A stretch of 64,000 bases of DNA from Pseudoflavonifractor capillosus (lineage in GTDB: Bacteria; Bacillota; Clostridia; Oscillospirales; Oscillospiraceae). The stretch is from assembly GCF_016902575.1 (NCBI RefSeq), contig NZ_JACSNZ010000009.1, positions 1 to 64,000 on the forward strand. Reading direction: 5' to 3'. The translations under genes and the position numbers were made by a program. A model generated the notes under the pieces. That model had not been told where the DNA came from and ran no database searches. It worked only from the letters and a program-made list of their open reading frames with translations. Below, piece by piece: positions 1 to 8,309 of this stretch (position 1 is its first letter; the number at the start of each line of letters is the position of its first letter).

Positions 1-839
1 AGGAGGAAGAGAACCAAACCATTCCCCCACAACTTCTCATCTATCCTGGCAGCCGCAGAGAAAAATGGCTGTACTACCGCAAGCAGATCGACCGCTACCA
101 GCGTTACCTAGAAGAAGTGGCGGCGTTCAATCCTACCGTCCACAACTTTATCAACTTCGTTCTCTCCAAACTGGAACACAATTCTTCTGAGAATTATGCC
201 GCTGCCATCTACCAGCTTTATCACGACGAGCGTCTGATAGAGAAGCTGATTGTAAACCCCATCGGCCTGGAACACTCCTTTTATCAGAAATACGACCGCT
301 GTGTGGTGAGCTATGTACCAAGGGAATTGCCAGATGGGAAGTTTGCCATCTGCCAGGAGCATACTACCGACAGTTTGCAGATGCTGCTGAAGGCAGATTA
401 TATGACAGCCCTGAACGCCGGATACAACATTCGACGGTGCATTGTCTGCAAGAAATATTTTCTGGTACGAAGCGGCGCCCATGTGCTCTACTGTGAGGGG
501 CAATGTCCGCTGGATGAGCGCTTTACCTGCCGGCAGTATGGCAGCTATGAAATTCAGAAGGAACTGGCCCGGGATGTGCCAAAGATCAAGGCCAAGATCA
601 CCGCCTTCAACCGTATCCGAAAGGATTATCAGCGGGGGATCATCACAGAGGAGGAAATGCGGCTGCTCAAGGATGCCGTGCGGGACAGGCTGTTTGACGC
701 ACTGAGCAGCCCTGACATCTCCAATGAAGATTTTGAGCGCTCCATCTCCTCCCAGCATCTCTATCCGATTTGCAGAGTGGCCCGTCAGGCCAAGCCTCGG
801 GGCCGTCCCCGCAAGGCAAAGGACGGTGACGGTGCATGA
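1..839 (+). CDS. Zinc-finger/AT-hook protein, DUF6076-like (5' partial)
   Basis: The reading frame is open to the left window edge, so the true start lies outside; a GTG at 117 is internal. Counting from that GTG, cysteines and a histidine at about 108, 111, 122, 126, 130 and 138 form a probable zinc-binding cluster. The C-terminus (about 225-233) carries an RGRPRK core typical of an AT-hook that binds the DNA minor groove. Overall it resembles the uncharacterised DUF6076 group found in Firmicutes accessory DNA; that family name is from memory and untested. The stop overlaps the next start (ATGA), so it is translationally coupled to the sigma-like gene. A role in element gene control is inference. 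Confidence 0.7.
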   Translation, partial: EEENQTIPPQLLIYPGSRREKWLYYRKQIDRYQRYLEEVAAFNPTVHNFINFVLSKLEHNSSENYAAAIYQLYHDERLIEKLIVNPIGLEHSFYQKYDRCVVSYVPRELPDGKFAICQEHTTDSLQMLLKADYMTALNAGYNIRRCIVCKKYFLVRSGAHVLYCEGQCPLDERFTCRQYGSYEIQKELARDVPKIKAKITAFNRIRKDYQRGIITEEEMRLLKDAVRDRLFDALSSPDISNEDFERSISSQHLYPICRVARQAKPRGRPRKAKDGDGA

Positions 840-1684
840 CCAACGAAGAACTGTTGGTGCGAATCTCCAACGGCGATGAGGCTGCCTTGACCAAACTGTG
901 CCTGATGAATACAGGTCTGGTCAAGGACCGTGCCCGGTTGATCGCTCGGCAATATCACTGCCTGCGGCAAAACCAATATGGAGGGTTAAGTGATTACGCA
1001 AAAGAAATGCTCTCCGAACTGGAGAGCGTAGGAAGGCTGGCGCTGGTGGAGTGCGTCCGAACCGGCGGTTATGATGTGGGAAAGGGTCGATTCACTACTT
1101 ATGTCACCCCGTTTTTGGACGGAGCCATGCGGCGGCATTTGGAATGCAGCATGGGGACACTATCTCTGGACCGGGACAGCATGGGGGTGGTGCGCAAGGC
1201 GCAGAATCGCTATCATCAAAAAGGGGAGAGTGTGGAGGAGATCAGCAAGGCGCTGGGCATCTCATTGCCTGCGGCAGCCAGAGCCATTGCCTACCCCACA
1301 CATTTTTTCTCTGTCTATGACCTGCAAGCCCCGGATGAGGACGGAGACATCCTGGAACGGCTCACACCAGGTTGGTTGTCTGGGTCACCAGAAGAAACTG
1401 TAATTCGTTCTTTGACCATGGAATGCCTGCGGGAAGAGTTCCTGCAGCTTTCCAAGAAGGATCAGGAGATTCTGGGACGGTGCTTCGGCGTGTATGGCCA
1501 CCCCAAGTCAGATCTGCGGGAAATCGCCATGCGCAACCGCATGAAGGAGGCTGGCGTGGAGAAAGCCAAGGATCAGGCCCTCAAGCGGCTGCGGGATCGG
1601 TGCCAGAATAGCCTTGCGTGGAAACTTCGTCGGGCCAGGCGGATGGTGGAGCGGTCTGTGTCAAAGGCAGGCAAGCTGCCATAG
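836..1684 (+). CDS. Sigma-70-like RNA polymerase factor of an integrated element
   Basis: A 282-residue protein. A region-2-like block (GRFTTYVTPFLDGAMRRHLE, about 82-101) is followed by a region-3-like helix pair (SVEEISKALGISLPAAARAI, about 131-150). A region-4-like segment near 200-260 ends in a basic tail. This order matches sigma-70 family members, but region 2 is divergent and no -10 recognition residues can be named safely. It starts four bases inside the preceding stop, so the two form a transcription unit. It probably directs polymerase to element promoters; phage or ICE late-type regulation is an inference from context. A non-sigma helix-turn-helix protein remains possible. Confidence 0.7.
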   Translation: MTNEELLVRISNGDEAALTKLCLMNTGLVKDRARLIARQYHCLRQNQYGGLSDYAKEMLSELESVGRLALVECVRTGGYDVGKGRFTTYVTPFLDGAMRRHLECSMGTLSLDRDSMGVVRKAQNRYHQKGESVEEISKALGISLPAAARAIAYPTHFFSVYDLQAPDEDGDILERLTPGWLSGSPEETVIRSLTMECLREEFLQLSKKDQEILGRCFGVYGHPKSDLREIAMRNRMKEAGVEKAKDQALKRLRDRCQNSLAWKLRRARRMVERSVSKAGKLP

Positions 1685-1760
1685 TAGCCAGATCTATAAA
1701 GACATGGCAAGCCTCGACAGGCAATACAAGACTAAGAGCGGGGAAAACGACAAAAAGCAA

Positions 1761-1789
1761 TTGCAAAAGAAAACGTTGGAAGGTATAAT
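1761..1789 (+). promoter_or_regulatory. Sigma-A promoter for the AlbA_2 gene
   Basis: TTGCAA (1761-1766), a 17-base spacer and TATAAT (1784-1789) lie 65 bases before the start at 1855. No transcription terminator is visible between the sigma-like gene and this promoter. The gene is therefore likely to have its own promoter as well as possible read-through. Confidence 0.65.
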
Positions 1790-1854
1790 TTCAACAGAAA
1801 ATTTGCAAGAAGAGACCATAATGATGAAAAGTGAGCTAGTATTGGAGCGAGAAT

Positions 1855-3300
1855 ATGAGTACTATGATGTCTAAAATTGATCCTTCACTAACAAGTGAGA
1901 AACTGCGGTTTTCGGTAGAGAATCAATACTTTGAGCGTAAGTGTGCGCAAATTAAGGATAATGAGATTGCACACCAGATATCGGCGTTCGCAAATGCCTC
2001 CGGGGGTGTCATTGCTGTCGGCATTGAGGATAATGGTGATGTAACAGGAATTACGGAGGAACGAGAAAATAGGTTGCGTCAAATCCCCCATGATTTTTTA
2101 AAGACCATACCAGAGTATGAAATAGAAATTTTAACAAGTGAGAACGGGAAGAAAGTATTGCTGTATCATATTTCCCCTATGCCGGATGATGTGATTAAGG
2201 GGAAAGACGGTGAGGCGTATTTGCGGGTGGGCGACAATTCACGGAAGCTAAACACCGAAAGTCTTCTGGAACTTGAATACTCAAAGGGGATTCGAAGCTA
2301 CGAAACGCAGGTTGTCGATGATGCCACTCTGGATGACTTGGACTTGGGTCTGGTTCAAGAGTATTGTCAAATACTAAATTTAAATGCCAGTAGCCCCTCG
2401 GATATTTTAAAAGCACGGGGGCTGATTAAGAAAAAAGATGCGGGCTGGGCTATAACTGTGGCGGCAGTTTTGCTGTTTGGGAAAATACCAACTCAATTTT
2501 TGCCTTCAGCAAGAGTACGCTTTTTAAGATATGAGGGAACTACCGCAGGTGTGGGCAGTGAATTTAATGTGGTGAAGGATGTAACTATTGAGAGGCCCCT
2601 TCACTATCTGATTACAGAGGGGAAACAGCTCATTGCCAGCCAGATGAGAGAATTCCAACAGTTAGGCAAAGACGGAAAGTTTAGAAAGATTCCGGAATAC
2701 CCGGAGTTTGCCTGGCTGGAGGGATTGGTAAATGCAGTGACACACAGAGACTACTCGATTTCTGGTGAATACATTCGGGTTACGATGTATGATGACCGAA
2801 TTGAATTCCTGAGCCCTGGCAAGCTACCCAGTATTGTAACAATTGAAAATATTCAAGAAACGCGGTTTTCCAGAAATCCGCTCATTGCGCGAGTCTTATC
2901 CGACTTTGGTTGGGTTCGAGAGCTAAATGAGGGCGTCAAGCGGATCTACACAGATATGAAATCTTATTTTCTGGAGCCGCCTGTGTTCAGCGAGCCGAAT
3001 AAAAAGACGGTACTTCTGGTGCTGAAAAATAATATTGCATCCCGCTCTGTGCGAAAAATGGAGGGGCTCAAATCGCTCAGTGTTGATGAGTGGGCAAACC
3101 TGGGCAAGTTGGATCGAGAGATTGTTTATTATATTGCCAATTTGGAACAATGCACCATGAAACAGTTAGAGGAACACACAAGAAGGTCTCGGCCGGCACT
3201 GGTAAAGCATATAAAAGCCTTATTGAAAGAAAATGGGGGCCCCATTGAGGAACATGCGTCTTCACCGAACGATCCCAGAAAATACTACACGATAGAGTAA
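1855..3300 (+). CDS. AlbA_2 (Schlafen-type) / HATPase_c_4 putative regulator
   Basis: A 481-residue protein. The N-terminus (about 18-70) has the AlbA_2 signature: an E-x-K start followed by ISAFANASGGVIAVGIEDNG. A mid-to-C-terminal HATPase_c_4-like module (about 285-345) contains LEGLVNAVTHRDYSISGEYI and a DDRIEFLSPG segment. A winged-helix-like tail follows (about 405-480). The family is often labelled ATP-binding protein, RecG-like helicase or transcriptional regulator, but no helicase motifs are present here. GGAG seven bases before ATG supports the start. Such proteins are common cargo of mobile elements and some act in defence or regulation; the function here is unknown. Confidence 0.8.
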   Translation: MSTMMSKIDPSLTSEKLRFSVENQYFERKCAQIKDNEIAHQISAFANASGGVIAVGIEDNGDVTGITEERENRLRQIPHDFLKTIPEYEIEILTSENGKKVLLYHISPMPDDVIKGKDGEAYLRVGDNSRKLNTESLLELEYSKGIRSYETQVVDDATLDDLDLGLVQEYCQILNLNASSPSDILKARGLIKKKDAGWAITVAAVLLFGKIPTQFLPSARVRFLRYEGTTAGVGSEFNVVKDVTIERPLHYLITEGKQLIASQMREFQQLGKDGKFRKIPEYPEFAWLEGLVNAVTHRDYSISGEYIRVTMYDDRIEFLSPGKLPSIVTIENIQETRFSRNPLIARVLSDFGWVRELNEGVKRIYTDMKSYFLEPPVFSEPNKKTVLLVLKNNIASRSVRKMEGLKSLSVDEWANLGKLDREIVYYIANLEQCTMKQLEEHTRRSRPALVKHIKALLKENGGPIEEHASSPNDPRKYYTIE

Positions 3301-3307
3301 ACAGACT

Positions 3308-3454
3308 TCTCAGGAACTCTAAACTTACTCTCAATGTGATGGAAGATTGAACCGCCATAAAAGTTTGCAATAATATGAAATATAATGAGAGATACGAACA
3401 TTATGTTGTGAATAAAAAATCTACTCTTAATTTTCTCTCAGGAACTCTTAACTT
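3308..3454 (+). repeat. Pair of 19-bp direct repeats
   Basis: TCTCAGGAACTCTAAACTT at 3308-3326 recurs with one mismatch at 3436-3454. The pair flanks an AT-rich stretch just after the AlbA_2 stop. It could be a small duplication or a protein-binding pair; no function can be assigned. Confidence 0.6.
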
Positions 3455-3478
3455 CTTAGGCAGCTGATAGGGACATAT

Positions 3479-3529
3479 AAAACGGGCCGAGGACACTGAT
3501 ACCAGTGTTTCCTTGGCCTGTTCTGTTTA
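3479..3529 (+). terminator. Imperfect long hairpin, probable terminator
   Basis: AACGGGCC(G)AGGA(C)ACTG pairs with CAGTG(T)TTCCTTGGCC(T)GTT, followed by CTGTTT. It sits 180 bases after the AlbA_2 gene and just before the next promoter, so it probably ends that transcript. Confidence 0.5.
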
Positions 3530-3543
3530 CTATAAAGGTTTTG

Positions 3544-3572
3544 TTGTTGAACAGCAATCGATGTGCTATAAT
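3544..3572 (+). promoter_or_regulatory. Sigma-A promoter before a methyltransferase remnant
   Basis: TTGTTG (3544-3549), a 17-base spacer and TATAAT (3567-3572). It lies 60 bases upstream of the GTG at 3633, which has GGAGG six bases before it. The promoter and ribosome site are intact although the gene behind them is broken. Confidence 0.6.
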
Positions 3573-3632
3573 AACAACAAATTTAAAAGATATTCCTTCT
3601 GGCAGTAAATATGGGAATGGTGGAGGAACCAA

Positions 3633-3845
3633 GTGATTATTAACATTCAAGATGATATTCTGAAACTTCATGCCCTCGGGCTGCGGGACAGAATGTTGAT
3701 GGATCGAACGACAAAACAGCATATCATGTGGGCCACCGGCGCTTATACGCCCCTCGGGGAACGATATGAGTATTACCGAGGAAATTACATCAGATCTCAT
3801 TGTATGGGGATAAGAACGCCAAACTTGGAACCAACTTGTAACTAA
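3633..3845 (+). pseudogene. N-terminal remnant of a DNA methyltransferase-type protein
   Basis: The GTG start has a good SD (GGAGG at 3622-3626). The first 47 residues include DRTTKQHIMWATGAY, which resembles the start of adenine-specific methylase/restriction subunit M proteins of mobile elements. After about 3770 the reading frame becomes nonsense. In the +1 frame the expected continuation appears (SITEEITSDLIVWG), ending at a TAA at 3811-3813. A frameshift plus loss of everything downstream makes this a degraded fragment. Family identity rests on remembered N-terminal similarity only. Confidence 0.5.
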
Positions 3846-4027
3846 CTTGCAATATAGTTGTAAGCTGGAGCAAGGTATAAGATTTGAGATGTGGCTATCA
3901 TATGGAGCAGTCCCATGCTGAGTGCGGTTTTCTTTGTTAACACCGTGCTAAACTTTCCCTCATTGAAATTTTCAAGCCCTCATGATACCCTGTTGTCAGG
4001 AATTCCGTATAGAAAGGTGGGCCTTCT

Positions 4028-4357
4028 ATGGAGCCATCCAAGAAGGATTGGAAAATGTTCAGAGAAAAGATCGGTCAGTGGCAGGAAGCCTATATGGAGA
4101 TCTTGAACCAGAGATACATAGCGCTTTTGTCTAATGAGGAGTTGCCTGCCTCTGAGCGGTTTTGGAAATTGCAGCAAGCCATTCAGGTAGACAGGCACAG
4201 GCCGGGTGTTTGTCTTGAACTGAGAAAACAGACGATAGTATATGACCTTGCTGCGCTGATTGCGGATTGTGCCATTACGGTCGAGGACCTTGCTGAGTTT
4301 AGTGATGAAGTGAAGGAACGGGTAGCCATTCTCTTGCAACAACCGCTTGGAGAGTAA
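4028..4357 (+). CDS. Small hypothetical protein of the integrated element
   Basis: A 109-residue soluble, mostly helical, charged protein with no membrane segment, cysteines restricted to the C-terminal half, and no motif I can name. ATG is preceded by AAAGGTGGG at a workable distance. It sits between the broken methyltransferase and the 342-residue cargo gene, in the same direction. I recognise the general type (short conserved ORFs of Clostridia accessory regions) but not a function. Confidence 0.6.
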   Translation: MEPSKKDWKMFREKIGQWQEAYMEILNQRYIALLSNEELPASERFWKLQQAIQVDRHRPGVCLELRKQTIVYDLAALIADCAITVEDLAEFSDEVKERVAILLQQPLGE

Positions 4358-4445
4358 CTCTCACCCTCGTTGCCAGAAGAGCCATGAGGCGGAGATCTTG
4401 ACCACACAACCCGCCACAAAACAGAGGAGAAAGTAGGGGGAGAGC

Positions 4446-5474
4446 ATGGGGAAAAAGATTGATTTTCGAAAGGCAGCGCAACGAGAGCGGGAAAAGCGGG
4501 AGCGGCAGTTGTGGCAGGCGCTTTGCAGGCCCTTGCACGCGATTGTGGAGCTATGGCCCTGGGGGTGGCTGGACCCGGAGGATCCCTTTCTCTTCATCAC
4601 CAAGTCCGGGGATCGGGCGGTCTATTTTAGCTGCGTCCAGGAACAGGAGAACGATGTGGGAATTCTCATATTTCCCTCCCCAAGGGACTACCAATACGCC
4701 TTCCACCAACGGCAGCCCACCAGACAGGAAATTCGTCATTTCATTGAAATAGAGCAGTATACCGTCTCCCTGGTGCATTGGGAGGCGCTGCCCGGTGAGG
4801 TGACGGAGCGCTACCGGCACTTGGGACTGGACTTCGGAGAGGGGATGTGGCCCTGGGTGACGGGAAAACGCAGAGGCTACCTGGACACCGACGTCCAGGG
4901 GGAGGAGCTGGCCTTTGTGGCCGATTGCCTGGGGAACTTTCTCATGCAGCTGCGGGCCATACAGGAGGACGGGATGCGCCCGGAGTTTCAAAAGGGAGAT
5001 ATGATGCTCCGCTTCTATTCTACCCGGGAAAACCTGTGGATGAACGTAGTGGCACCGCTGGAATTTCCCGCAGACCCCGGAAATCCAGTGGTTTTCCGTC
5101 CAAATTCCTCAAAGCTGCGAGCCATGCAGGGGTTAGGGCGCAGTGCCACCCATCGGAAGGTGGAATTTGACTTTGGCTGGCAGCAGGAGCCGGAGGAGGA
5201 CGGCTGTTTTTGGATGGAAGTGCTTCTCACCGACCGGGAGACGGGAGAGCTGCTGTGCCTGTATCGGTGCAGGCCGGAGGAGCTGATGAACTGTGCCTTT
5301 ACGGCATGGAGAGAAGTGGTGGAGGAACATGGGATCCCATCTACGCTCTACCTTTGCCGGGACGAGAGCTATGATCTATTTGAAGATCTGGCCCAAAAGT
5401 TGGGGGTCAAAATCAAACGGGTCAAGCGTCTGCCCGCTGCGGAACGGATTTTGCGGGATTTGGGCGCAGTGTAG
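4446..5474 (+). CDS. Uncharacterised DUF7309/DUF6930-type cargo protein
   Basis: A 342-residue acidic protein. The N-terminus is basic (about 1-25). A central domain rich in W, Y and F (about 30-180) contains GLDFGEGMWPWVTGKRRGYL. The C-terminal domain (about 225-342) contains MEVLLTDRETGELL and ends in a helical KLGVKIKRVKRLPAAERIL. Length and layout resemble proteins labelled DUF7309 plus DUF6930 in Firmicutes; this is tentative and the function is unknown. GGGGGA precedes the ATG. It is the last gene before the element end, which starts about 20 bases after its stop. Confidence 0.65.
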   Translation: MGKKIDFRKAAQREREKRERQLWQALCRPLHAIVELWPWGWLDPEDPFLFITKSGDRAVYFSCVQEQENDVGILIFPSPRDYQYAFHQRQPTRQEIRHFIEIEQYTVSLVHWEALPGEVTERYRHLGLDFGEGMWPWVTGKRRGYLDTDVQGEELAFVADCLGNFLMQLRAIQEDGMRPEFQKGDMMLRFYSTRENLWMNVVAPLEFPADPGNPVVFRPNSSKLRAMQGLGRSATHRKVEFDFGWQQEPEEDGCFWMEVLLTDRETGELLCLYRCRPEELMNCAFTAWREVVEEHGIPSTLYLCRDESYDLFEDLAQKLGVKIKRVKRLPAAERILRDLGAV

Positions 5475-5494
5475 GAATAGCTGGCAAAGCGTGT

Positions 5495-5629
5495 TTGACC
5501 ACACGGCCAGCCACAGACCGGCGTGGAATATATGGACACTCCATGGCTGGAAAGTGACGGAAAGCAATCAGACTGGAGCAGAAACTGCGGAAAATAGGCC
5601 GAAATAATTTGAAAAAAGTCTCCTTTTCG
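5495..5629 (+). mobile_element. Terminal segment of integrated element (Thr-tRNA end)
   Basis: TTGACCACAC at 5495-5504 and the following CCAGCCACAGAC, then GCCGAAATAATTTGAAAAA near 5598-5616, recur in closely similar form at 12868-12891 and 12970-12987. In both places they precede a tRNA 3' fragment at about the same distance (135 and 133 bases). This marks the shared end of two related elements; recombinase-binding sites are likely but not proven. Confidence 0.6.
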
Positions 5630-5672
5630 CTTGGTAAGGATGAGGTCGGCAGTTCGAATCTGCCTAGCAGCT
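5630..5672 (+). other. att site: 3' fragment of tRNA-Thr(GGT)
   Basis: From the anticodon loop onward the sequence reads as a tRNA: CTTGGTAAGGATG, variable AGGTC, T-arm GGCAG-TTCGAAT-CTGCC, acceptor strand TAGCAGC and discriminator T. The 5' half is absent; the upstream bases do not pair with the anticodon stem. This is the distal attachment site left by tyrosine-recombinase insertion into a tRNA-Thr(GGT) gene whose intact copy should lie left of the window. No CCA is encoded. Confidence 0.75.
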
Positions 5673-5673
5673 C

Positions 5674-5712
5674 AAAAAAGCCTTGAAAACTTCGGTTTTC
5701 AAGGCTTTTTTG
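5674..5712 (+). terminator. Intrinsic terminator of the tRNA-Thr locus
   Basis: GCCTTGAAAAC, loop TTCG, GTTTTCAAGGC, then a T-tract: a perfect 11-bp stem directly after the tRNA fragment. It is probably the original chromosomal terminator of the tRNA gene. Confidence 0.85.
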
Positions 5713-5748
5713 CTTCCAATAATGATATTTTGGTGTGGGGCAAAGAGT

Positions 5749-5786
5749 GCCGGACAGGAAGGTCATGATTCCTGTCCGGCTTTTTC
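5749..5786 (+). terminator. Second intrinsic terminator
   Basis: GCCGGACAGGAA pairs perfectly with TTCCTGTCCGGC, followed by TTTTTCTC. No gene ends immediately before it. It may be the leftover terminator of a gene displaced by the integration. From here to 6171 I find no supported gene. Confidence 0.75.
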
Positions 5787-6171
5787 TCTCTGCTTTACAT
5801 CACTTGTGCCATAAAGCTGCCCATGGTGGCCGCTGCCAGTGTCCTTGAAAGCCGCTTAAATTGGGCAGAGCCGCCCTAGGTGGGGGAGAATATGGCCCTG
5901 CGCCGAAGAAGGGGACACAGAGGCTTACAGGGGCAATGGTTGGGTCATCGGCCTGTCCTGGGTGCCGGTTTGGGAAGGCAAACAAGAACGGCAAACCCAT
6001 CTGCCCAAACAGACGGACGTATGGTAGGATACAACAGGATAGGAAAAACCGTATGAATGGGTATCGGCATGTCCTTATTTCATGGATTCCCCCGAAATTC
6101 TCCAGATAGGGGGTGTTTTTTGCGGGATGCTTGGGCTATACTCGTTCCATCAAATGCGAGGAGGGGACATT

Positions 6172-6639
6172 GTGAACCAAACCGGCATTGGCCATTTCAT
6201 TGCCTTGAAACGAAAAGAGAAAAACCTGACTCAAGCGCAACTGGCCGAGCGTTTAGGCATTTCCAATAAGACGGTCTCTAAGTGGGAGAATGGAAGGTGT
6301 ATGCCCGACTACAGCGTGATTCAGGCCTTGTGCCGAGAACTGGGCGTTACCCTACAGGAGCTGATGGACGGAGGAGAGGCAGGCCCCAACAGCATCAGCA
6401 CTTGCGATGAAGCGCAGATGTTAGATTTGCTGCGGCGGACCCAGACCCTGGAGAATCAGCGTACATCTCTATACGGCATTGTGTTGCTGTTGATGGGAGT
6501 TGCCATGTTGGCTTTGCACGATAATGTGGGCGGGAGCGACGTGCAGGACTTTGTTTCCGGTCTGCTGCTGGGGATCTCTGTGGGGGCAATGCTGGTAGGC
6601 ATCTATGTGACCATATTGGGTTTCTCAAAACGAGACTGA
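6172..6639 (+). CDS. XRE-family regulator with C-terminal membrane anchor
   Basis: The start is set at GTG 6172 because GAGGAGGGG ends five bases before it; upstream in-frame ATGs lack an SD. It encodes 155 residues. A helix-turn-helix of the XRE/Cro type spans about 5-62 (LTQAQLAERLGISNKTVSKWENG). Two hydrophobic segments follow (about 98-115 and 126-150) and the protein ends in a short basic tail. This one-domain-plus-anchor layout is common in Clostridia; the target is unknown. A TATACT -10-like box lies at 6137-6142 with no good -35. Confidence 0.8.
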   Translation: MNQTGIGHFIALKRKEKNLTQAQLAERLGISNKTVSKWENGRCMPDYSVIQALCRELGVTLQELMDGGEAGPNSISTCDEAQMLDLLRRTQTLENQRTSLYGIVLLLMGVAMLALHDNVGGSDVQDFVSGLLLGISVGAMLVGIYVTILGFSKRD

Positions 6640-6696
6640 GAGAACAACGTGTGGTGTGTTCCGTGGATGGGGAATGCTTTGTTTAAGAGCAATAGA

Positions 6697-6740
6697 CAAC
6701 GAGAGGTCGCCCGATTTCTGGGCGGCCTCTCGTTGTGTTT
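6697..6740 (+). terminator. Terminator between convergent XRE and popT genes
   Basis: CAACGAGAGGTCGCCC and GGGCGGCCTCTCGTTG form a long stem with one mismatch, flanked by T-rich sequence on the plus side. It probably serves both convergent genes. Confidence 0.75.
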
Positions 6741-6754
6741 GCATGATAACGTGA

Positions 6755-7627
6755 TTAAGCATGCTGTTCGCTTATGGTATGAGGCCCGTCGTCCGGGCAA
6801 CTGCTTGGTAAAAAGTATATCGCCGCAAATCCACCACAAATGGCGATGGAGCAGCTCAATAGTTCACTCAAAGTGGGAAGTCCAGGGAAAATGCTGACCA
6901 CTGAACCAAGAATAAAGCCAAGAATCACTAAATAGGTCACTTGTGGATAGCGGGCCATCGCTTTTTCCAACAGTTTGGCCATTAGGATAATACCAACCAG
7001 GCCGCCCAGTGCCATGGGGAGTAAAAAGGAGAATTGGAGGGCTTTGATCGCAGTGATCGTCTTGCTGTACAGTCCCAGCAGCAGCAAAAGATAGGATATA
7101 CTGATGCCTGGGAGGAGCAGGGCGATAGCAGCAATGATTCCCGCAAAAAACAGAAGCAGAAGTTCGAATATCCCATTGGATTGCTCGATGCTTTCTGAGT
7201 TCAACGGAAGAATGGAGATCGCACAAACCATTAGCATCCCGAGAAGGATATAAACAGGTACTTTCCATGAAAAACTCTGAATTTTCGCTTCTCGAAACAT
7301 CATGGGGATGCCCCCGACCACTGCACCGATAAAGAAATACATCATCGGTTTGGGAAATGCGTCAATTAAATCGGAGATGGGATTGGCAAGCAGTGCCATT
7401 CCGATGACGGCACCGATGCAAAATGTAAAGAGGAAACAAAAGCTATCCTTTTTTCTCTGGTAAAATGAACTGACAGCGGAAATGAGAGAGGAGTATATAC
7501 CAAGAATCATTGCCATCGAACCACCGCTGACACCGGGAACCAGCATGGTCCCTCCGATGACGAATCCCTTTGCGGCAACCGAAATATATTTCTCCCAAAT
7601 GTTCTTCATTTTCATATGTGCAATCAA
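6755..7627 (-). CDS. popT: DUF368 polyprenyl-phosphate translocase PopT
   Basis: A 290-residue, highly hydrophobic protein with about eight to nine membrane segments. It has the family hallmarks VPGVSGGSMAMILGIY near the N-terminus and an internally repeated LLLPGISISYLLLLLGLY near the middle. DUF368 proteins are known as PopT, which recycles undecaprenyl phosphate across the membrane for wall synthesis. TTG at 7627 is preferred because AAAGGA lies six bases upstream; an ATG at 7615 is the alternative. It overlaps the ktrA stop by four bases, so it is the last gene of a ktrB-ktrA-popT operon. The membrane substrate role is from the family. Confidence 0.85.
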   Translation of the reverse strand: MIAHMKMKNIWEKYISVAAKGFVIGGTMLVPGVSGGSMAMILGIYSSLISAVSSFYQRKKDSFCFLFTFCIGAVIGMALLANPISDLIDAFPKPMMYFFIGAVVGGIPMMFREAKIQSFSWKVPVYILLGMLMVCAISILPLNSESIEQSNGIFELLLLFFAGIIAAIALLLPGISISYLLLLLGLYSKTITAIKALQFSFLLPMALGGLVGIILMAKLLEKAMARYPQVTYLVILGFILGSVVSIFPGLPTLSELLSCSIAICGGFAAIYFLPSSCPDDGPHTISEQHA

Positions 7628-8292
7628 TGAATGTCCTTTTCAAAATATTCTACGTTTTTGCTCTGCCCCACGATACAAATGGCATCGCCCTCGCGGAAGA
7701 AATAGTCCGCGTTGAAGTTTACATTTGTATGGCCATCGTGTTCGATTGCAATGATGTTTACCCCGTAGCGATGACGGATGTTCATATCCTGGATTGAGGT
7801 GCCGATGAGCTTTTTGGTCACCAGGATTCTCCGAACTTCGGCATCTCCGCCTAAGGCGACAGAGTCCAGGAAACTGTCATAAATTAACCCTTTTCCAAGG
7901 CGGATTGCCATATCTCGTTCAGGGAAAACCACAGAAGCACCTAACTGCTTGAGTGCCTCCCCATGAATAAAGCTGGTGGCTTTTGAGATAACATGAGCAA
8001 TCCCCATTTTCAGCACGGTCATGGTGACAAGGATGCTGACATCGATTCTTTCTCCAATACACACCACCACGACGTCGCAGTTTCGGATGCCTGCTTCTTC
8101 CAGCGCCTCTTGATCCAGGTTCTCCACAACCAGAGCCATTTCTGTGAAACGGCGTGCTTCCCGCACACGAGACTCTTCTTTGTCAATGGCAATGACTTCT
8201 TTTCCGGCGGAGGAAAGGCATTCCACAAGGGCCATGCCAAACCGTCCAAGACCAATCACTCCATAGCTGCTTGCGTAGTCTTTTCTTTTCAT
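7624..8292 (-). CDS. ktrA: Ktr potassium uptake regulatory subunit KtrA
   Basis: A 222-residue cytosolic RCK protein. The N-terminal Rossmann domain has GLGRFG (about 14-19) and an acidic residue after beta-2 (AIDKEE) for nucleotide binding. A C-terminal RCK_C domain (about 137-220) could bind c-di-AMP, as in Firmicutes relatives. Length fits KtrA/KtrC (about 220) rather than TrkA (about 450). It gates the KtrB channel encoded immediately upstream and has AAGGAG before its ATG. The distance to ktrB is 17 bases. Confidence 0.9.
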   Translation of the reverse strand: MKRKDYASSYGVIGLGRFGMALVECLSSAGKEVIAIDKEESRVREARRFTEMALVVENLDQEALEEAGIRNCDVVVVCIGERIDVSILVTMTVLKMGIAHVISKATSFIHGEALKQLGASVVFPERDMAIRLGKGLIYDSFLDSVALGGDAEVRRILVTKKLIGTSIQDMNIRHRYGVNIIAIEHDGHTNVNFNADYFFREGDAICIVGQSKNVEYFEKDIH

Positions 8293-8309
8293 CGGTATTT
8301 TCTCCTTAT

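Noticed and set aside
1614-1874. 86-codon frame bridging the sigma-like and AlbA_2 genes
   Set aside because: It starts inside the sigma gene in another frame, crosses the promoter at 1761-1789 and has no SD or domain.
5422-5766. Minus-strand ORF with GRFELPTSSLP
   Set aside because: Antisense translation of the tRNA-Thr fragment, not a protein gene.
5786-6171. Possible riboswitch or small gene before the XRE regulator
   Set aside because: Some GC-rich stems are present, but no known aptamer core and no frame with a supported start; left unannotated.
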